DNA from: CALLPQ01 sp964392325
Lineage (GTDB): Bacteria > Pseudomonadota > Alphaproteobacteria > Caulobacterales > Parvularculaceae
NCBI GenBank assembly: GCA_964392325.1
Contig: CAYMPJ010000004.1
Coordinates: 62,001 to 126,000 of the forward strand
DNA length: 64,000 bases
Direction: 5' to 3'
In this document: positions 60,277-64,000 of the stretch, one piece after another
Position numbering within the stretch: position 1 is the stretch's first letter
Layout of the letters: each line of letters begins with the position of its first letter
Made by a program: the position numbers and the translations under genes
Notes under the pieces: model-generated
The model's database searches: none
Seen by the model: only the letters and a program-made list of their open reading frames with translations
Told to the model about the DNA's origin: nothing

Positions 60277-61230
60277 ATGAAAAAAACAAATTCAATAACT
60301 TTGTTAGCTTGGGGTTTTTCTTCCCTTTTGGTTTTGGCATCCTGTTCTGTGAGCGACATTATTGAAAGCGTTCCGGACAGCCCACCCGCAGGCATTGAGC
60401 GCAGCGCGGAAGCAACCAGCCAAGCCATATCCTCTAATTTTCTTGACGCGATTCTGGCGGCCCAGGATGATGCCACAAAAGCGCGCTATCAATATCGCCA
60501 CCCTAAAGAAACGCTCGAATTTTTCGGCGTTGAGCCGGGCATGACAGTTATTGACATTCTGCCGGGTGATGGATGGTACACGAAAATCCTGCTTCCCTTT
60601 CTGGGTGAGGAAGGCTCTGTAATCGGGCTGGATTATGATCTGGACATGTGGCAGCTCTTTGGCGGTTTTGCGAATGAGGAGTTTTTAGAAAATAGAAAAA
60701 CCTGGTCATCGACATGGGCATCAGATGCAGAAGGATGGAGTAGCGATGGTGATGCGATGGTCGGCGCTCTTGCCCATGGTAATGTTCTGGAAGATATGAC
60801 CGGAAAAGTGGACCTCGTTATGATGGTTCGTGCTTTTCATCACTATAACCGGTTTGAGGAAAAGGGTGGATTTCGCACTGCCGCCCTTCAAGATCTCCAT
60901 GTTCTGCTAAAGCCCGGTGGTATCGTCGGTGTGGTTCAACATCGCGCGCCGGAAGATAGTGATGATGAATGGGCAAATGGCGATAATGGCTATGTCAAAC
61001 AATCACATGTTATTTCCACAATGGAGTCGGCTGGATTTAAGTTTATTGGCAGTAGTGAAGTGAATGCAAATCCAAAAGATCAGCCTACGAATGAAGATTT
61101 TGTATGGCGTTTGCCTCCGGTATTGGGCTCCAGTAAAGACAACCCTGAATTGCGTGCGCAAATGATTGCGATTGGTGAAACTGATCGCATGACCTTGAAA
61201 TTTGTAAAAATTAGTGCGCAGGGAAACTAA
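60277..61230 (+). CDS. Exported SAM-dependent methyltransferase-like lipoprotein
   Basis: The protein has 317 residues from the ATG at 60277, with an N-terminal lipoprotein signal (SLLVLASCSVSD, Cys about residue 21). A class I methyltransferase fold follows: VIDILPGDGWYTKILLPFLG with the SAM glycine loop near residue 98, VIGLDYDLD near 118, VDLVMMVRAFHHYN near 184 and LHVLLKPGGIVGVV near 213. It belongs to the COG4798-type predicted methyltransferases, many of which carry signals. SAM is not known to be available in the periplasm, so catalytic activity outside the cell is doubtful and the fold may have another role. Confidence 0.82.
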   Translation: MKKTNSITLLAWGFSSLLVLASCSVSDIIESVPDSPPAGIERSAEATSQAISSNFLDAILAAQDDATKARYQYRHPKETLEFFGVEPGMTVIDILPGDGWYTKILLPFLGEEGSVIGLDYDLDMWQLFGGFANEEFLENRKTWSSTWASDAEGWSSDGDAMVGALAHGNVLEDMTGKVDLVMMVRAFHHYNRFEEKGGFRTAALQDLHVLLKPGGIVGVVQHRAPEDSDDEWANGDNGYVKQSHVISTMESAGFKFIGSSEVNANPKDQPTNEDFVWRLPPVLGSSKDNPELRAQMIAIGETDRMTLKFVKISAQGN

Positions 61231-61452
61231 TTTAATAGCCATTTACGCGTGAAAGCCCGCGCCAGGAAATTGTCTTGGCGTGCACTACTCTATTGATTTT
61301 CAATGATATTTTCTAAGTGCCATGAAATTAGGCACAAAATGCCACAGAATTGTCTTTTTCATATTGGCATTTCTATAGCGCGCCGCATTATCGGGCGCGG
61401 ATTGAAAAAATAATTCAATCGAAAATTTGATTTTGAAAAAAGAAGGGTAGAC

Positions 61453-62322
61453 ATGACCACTGCGACAACAACAGAGGCTGTGACGCAAACAGCCAAAAGC
61501 CTCGCAAATCCAGATAAGTGGGCTGAGTATATACAGCTTGCTATTCCTTTTGCGCTCAATATCCTTGCCGTTATCGTCATTTTAATTATCGGCTTCTGGT
61601 TAGCTGGTATGGTGCAAAAAATGATCATCAAGATTGGTGAATCCAATGCCAAGCTTGATAACACTTTATTCCAGTTTTTAGGGTCTTTGGCGCGTTACGC
61701 CGTTCTGGCCTTTACCGCCTTGATGGTGCTTGAACGCTTTGGCGTTGAGACCACGTCAATTGTTGCCTTGATCGGTGCTGCTGGTCTGGCTGTTGGTCTT
61801 GCATTGCAGGGAACCTTATCAAATCTTGCAGCCGGTGTGATGCTATTATTATTTCGCCCGTTCAATGTTGGTGACTTTATCGACGGCGCGGAAGTCTTTG
61901 GTAAGGTAACGGATATGAATTTGTTTACCACCGATGTCACGACATTCGACAATCAACATATTATTATCCCGAACTCTTTATTGTGGGGTGCAAAGCTGAT
62001 CAATCATTCCCATTACCCTGAACGGGGTGTGGATATGGTTTTTGGCGTTTCTTATGGCGCTAATCTTAAAGATGCACGCGCTGCGATTATGAAAGCTCTT
62101 GAAGGAAATGAGTGGGTGCTTAAAACGCCGGCGCCTTTTGTCGAGGTCGAAACCCTGAATGAAAGCTCGGTTGATTTTCTCGTGCGCCCATTTTGTAAAG
62201 GTGAGCACTATTTTGATGTGCGTTATTCTGTGCCAGAGCAGGTTAAGCTGGCGCTAAATGCTGCGAATGTGGAAATTCCATTCCCGCATCGTAAAGTCAT
62301 CATTGAAAAAAGCGACGATTAA
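61453..62322 (+). CDS. mscS: Small-conductance mechanosensitive channel (MscS)
   Basis: This 289-residue channel has three membrane segments (about 32-62, 78-100 and 110-142), a compact MscS topology. The pore helix TM3 has GLAVGLALQGTLSNLAAGVML, and the beta domain follows with VGDFIDGAEVFGKVTDMNLFTTD and IIIPNSLLW. It opens under membrane tension and releases solutes during hypo-osmotic shock. A GAAGGG site lies upstream of the ATG. It ends before a strong terminator. Confidence 0.92.
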   Translation: MTTATTTEAVTQTAKSLANPDKWAEYIQLAIPFALNILAVIVILIIGFWLAGMVQKMIIKIGESNAKLDNTLFQFLGSLARYAVLAFTALMVLERFGVETTSIVALIGAAGLAVGLALQGTLSNLAAGVMLLLFRPFNVGDFIDGAEVFGKVTDMNLFTTDVTTFDNQHIIIPNSLLWGAKLINHSHYPERGVDMVFGVSYGANLKDARAAIMKALEGNEWVLKTPAPFVEVETLNESSVDFLVRPFCKGEHYFDVRYSVPEQVKLALNAANVEIPFPHRKVIIEKSDD

Positions 62323-62417
62323 AAAGTGCTTCAACCCCTTTGAAAGAGGCTCTATCGACGGCAGAAAATATCACTAATTGTCGGCTGATAGAAGCAATGC
62401 AATTTGATTGAAGTGAG

Positions 62418-62450
62418 ATACAGCGACCAGTGATGGTCGTTGTATTTTTT
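62418..62450 (+). terminator. Rho-independent terminator after mscS
   Basis: ATACAGCGACCA and TGGTCGTTGTAT form a 12-pair stem (one G-T pair) with loop GTGA, followed directly by TTTTTT. It lies about 95 bases after the mscS stop. The opposite strand has no T-run, so it serves the plus strand. Confidence 0.85.
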
Positions 62451-63637
62451 TAAGCGCTTTTGCGCACGATCACCGAGCCGGCAGAATATCCCGCACCAAA
62501 CCCCGAGATAACACCAATATCGCCAGCATTTAAATCGCTGCGATGTTTGTGAAAAGCGATAATTGATCCTGCGGAAGAGGTGTTTGCATAGTCATCAAGA
62601 ACGACGGGGGCTTCCTCGCGAGTTGCCTCGCGGCCAAGAACAATTTTAGCAATAAAATCATTCATCGAGAGATTGGCCTGATGCAACCAAAGGCGTTTTA
62701 TCGCGCTGCTCTCAAGGCCGTTATCGTGAAGATGTTCGCTAATCATTTTGCCGACCATAGGGACAACTTCTTTAAAGACCTTGCGCCCTTCCTGCATGAA
62801 TAATTTGTCAGTATCGATTTTGCGTTGATCATCGGCTGGTACATCATCGGGACGTTCGCAATGATTGAGGAAGCCAAAATTATTGCGAATATTATTGGAA
62901 AATTTTGTTTTCAGCCGTGTACCAAGAATTTCCCAACTATCGGCGCGTTGTGTCGTGCTATTTTGTTCGAGAATAACAGCGGTCGCCACATCGCCAAAAA
63001 TGAAATGGCAATCGCGATTGCGAAAATTAAGATGGGCCGTACAAATTTCCGGATTAACGATTAAAATTCGCCGCGCTCCGGTTCGGATTAATCCAAGGCC
63101 TGTTTCAATCGCAAAGGCAGCAGATGCGCAAGCAACATTCATATCAAAGCCATAGCCATCAATTTCGAGAGCATATTGAATTTCTACGGCGATAGCCGGA
63201 TATCCTCTTTGCAAATTAGAGCAAGCGCAAATTACGCCGTCAATGTCGCTGGATTTAAGATCTGCTGCGCGCATCGCATCGCGGGCTGCGTGTACGCCAA
63301 TTTCTGCAAGGATGGAAAGGGATTCATCGGCGCGCGCGGGGATGCGCGGTCCCATTCGGTTTACATCAAGTATCCCCTCTTTATCGACGACAAAACGGGA
63401 CTTAATGCCGGAAGCCCTTTCTACAAACTCCGCCGAAGACGGCTCAAAAGGTTTCATCGCTCCAGAGGAAATCGCATCGGCATTGCGTTTGTTTTCTTCA
63501 TTCACCCAAAGATTATAACTCTCAACCAATTCCTCATTCGTAATGGAATTGGGGGGAGTATAGAGGCCCGTGCTAATAATGCGCGCATCTTTATATTGAT
63601 TATCGAAGGGTTGAGTATTTTGGTTGGATGAAGACAT
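62450..63637 (-). CDS. FabH-type beta-ketoacyl-ACP synthase III (long form)
   Basis: This 395-residue thiolase-fold condensing enzyme has the Cys-His-Asn triad: NVACASAAF (Cys about residue 169), RLWLHQANLSM (His about 316) and DDYANTSSAGS (Asn about 349). GFGAGYSAGSVIV closes the protein. It is about 70 residues longer than standard FabH, with a polar N-terminal extension and an insert near residues 40-80 (FEPSSAEFVERASGIKSRF). It resembles the FabH2-type enzymes that condense acyl primers outside the main fatty-acid cycle. A second FabH elsewhere in the genome is likely; this one may serve a special lipid. Confidence 0.87.
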   Translation of the reverse strand: MSSSNQNTQPFDNQYKDARIISTGLYTPPNSITNEELVESYNLWVNEENKRNADAISSGAMKPFEPSSAEFVERASGIKSRFVVDKEGILDVNRMGPRIPARADESLSILAEIGVHAARDAMRAADLKSSDIDGVICACSNLQRGYPAIAVEIQYALEIDGYGFDMNVACASAAFAIETGLGLIRTGARRILIVNPEICTAHLNFRNRDCHFIFGDVATAVILEQNSTTQRADSWEILGTRLKTKFSNNIRNNFGFLNHCERPDDVPADDQRKIDTDKLFMQEGRKVFKEVVPMVGKMISEHLHDNGLESSAIKRLWLHQANLSMNDFIAKIVLGREATREEAPVVLDDYANTSSAGSIIAFHKHRSDLNAGDIGVISGFGAGYSAGSVIVRKSA

Positions 63638-64000
63638 GGGTCTCTCTTTTTATTTTTCGTTTTAGATAAGATAAGGGTAGGCAAAGAAAAACGCAATCAT
63701 TGTATGGGTGCGCGTTGATCAAATTTTATGGGTTCGTCTGATTTCTAACGTCCGGATTTAAGAGCGCATAATATAAGATAACATCTCGCTTGGAATTGGA
63801 TAATGTTTATCCGTATAAGGTGTATATTGAATGTGTGCTATGCTTCCAATGGACGGGGTGTTAATCCAGACCTTTCGTCGTTTAGAGGTGTGTGGTTAAG
63901 GAGGTGCGTTTTTTCAAAATCAATTATCAATCGATTGATATTTGCATGGTCTTACATAAGATTCGATAACGGCCATTGGCGGGGTAATGATTTCAATTGC
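63638..64000. other. Intergenic region at the right edge
   Basis: About 360 bases without a convincing gene. The only structure seen is a perfect 15-base palindrome GGATAA-TGT-TTATCC at 63798-63812, a possible operator for the FabH-type gene or a gene beyond the edge. No terminator or RNA gene is recognised. Confidence 0.4.

Noticed and set aside
61250..61290. Hairpin CGCCAGG/CTTGGCG after the methyltransferase gene
   Set aside because: Short stem and no T-run, so not called as a terminator.

Overview
The window is a stretch of bacterial chromosome that looks alphaproteobacterial. The evidence is gene content: a DUF4169 small protein, a DUF4212 plus sodium:solute symporter pair, a plant-type glutamate-cysteine ligase, an Rrf2 regulator, an XrtA/PEP-CTERM-style exopolysaccharide gene set and a perfect TTAA-N7-TTAA CtrA-type box. 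The order or genus cannot be fixed from what is visible. Coding density is high on both strands. I see no rRNA, tRNA, CRISPR array, insertion sequence or phage gene. The only structured RNA I can name is a TPP riboswitch at about 26405-26516. Base composition was not computed.

Layout. 1-154: 5' end of dihydrolipoyl dehydrogenase, cut by the window edge. 279-12082: exopolysaccharide locus. A leftward block holds a 2OG-Fe(II) oxygenase, three glycosyltransferases, an ExeA-like ATPase and a large TPR lipoprotein. Divergent from it, across a 0.7 kb regulatory gap, are a Wzz/GumC-type chain-length protein and a tyrosine autokinase with a YYYY tail. 12454-16953: RND efflux adaptor and permease. 17026-25047: mixed genes, namely a PQQ-type sugar dehydrogenase lipoprotein, membrane metallophosphoesterase, acyl-CoA dehydrogenase, OYE-family oxidoreductase, a CsgG-like SH3 protein and a PcfJ-like orphan. 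25326-26135: another 2OG oxygenase.

26405-30821: TPP-riboswitch operon. It encodes a secreted metallo-beta-lactamase-fold/phosphodiester glycosidase fusion, a YjbR-family protein, a small membrane protein and ThiC. A broken pentapeptide-repeat membrane gene follows immediately. 31638-43924: mostly housekeeping genes: rnd, an acetyltransferase, gpmA, an acyl-CoA ligase, the DUF4212/symporter pair, msrB, ubiA, rsmE, gshA, an AlkA-like glycosylase and an HNH nuclease. 44165-46018: a large RTX protein with an unusual leader. 46481-50742: a second polysaccharide cluster (glycosyltransferase, Wzx-like flippase, GNAT, FemAB/CelD-like acyltransferase). The flippase lacks a proper start codon.

50925-64000: an unknown 370-residue protein, a His-rich lipoprotein, a serine hydrolase, rsmD, an Rrf2 regulator divergent from a cytochrome-b-like membrane protein with a clear palindromic operator between them, a small hydrolase, DUF4169, RluB-type pseudouridine synthase, tadA, a secreted SAM methyltransferase, an MscS channel and a long FabH-type ketoacyl synthase. 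The best candidate for something undescribed is the TPP-controlled operon whose first gene is the exported two-domain hydrolase, cotranscribed with thiC.
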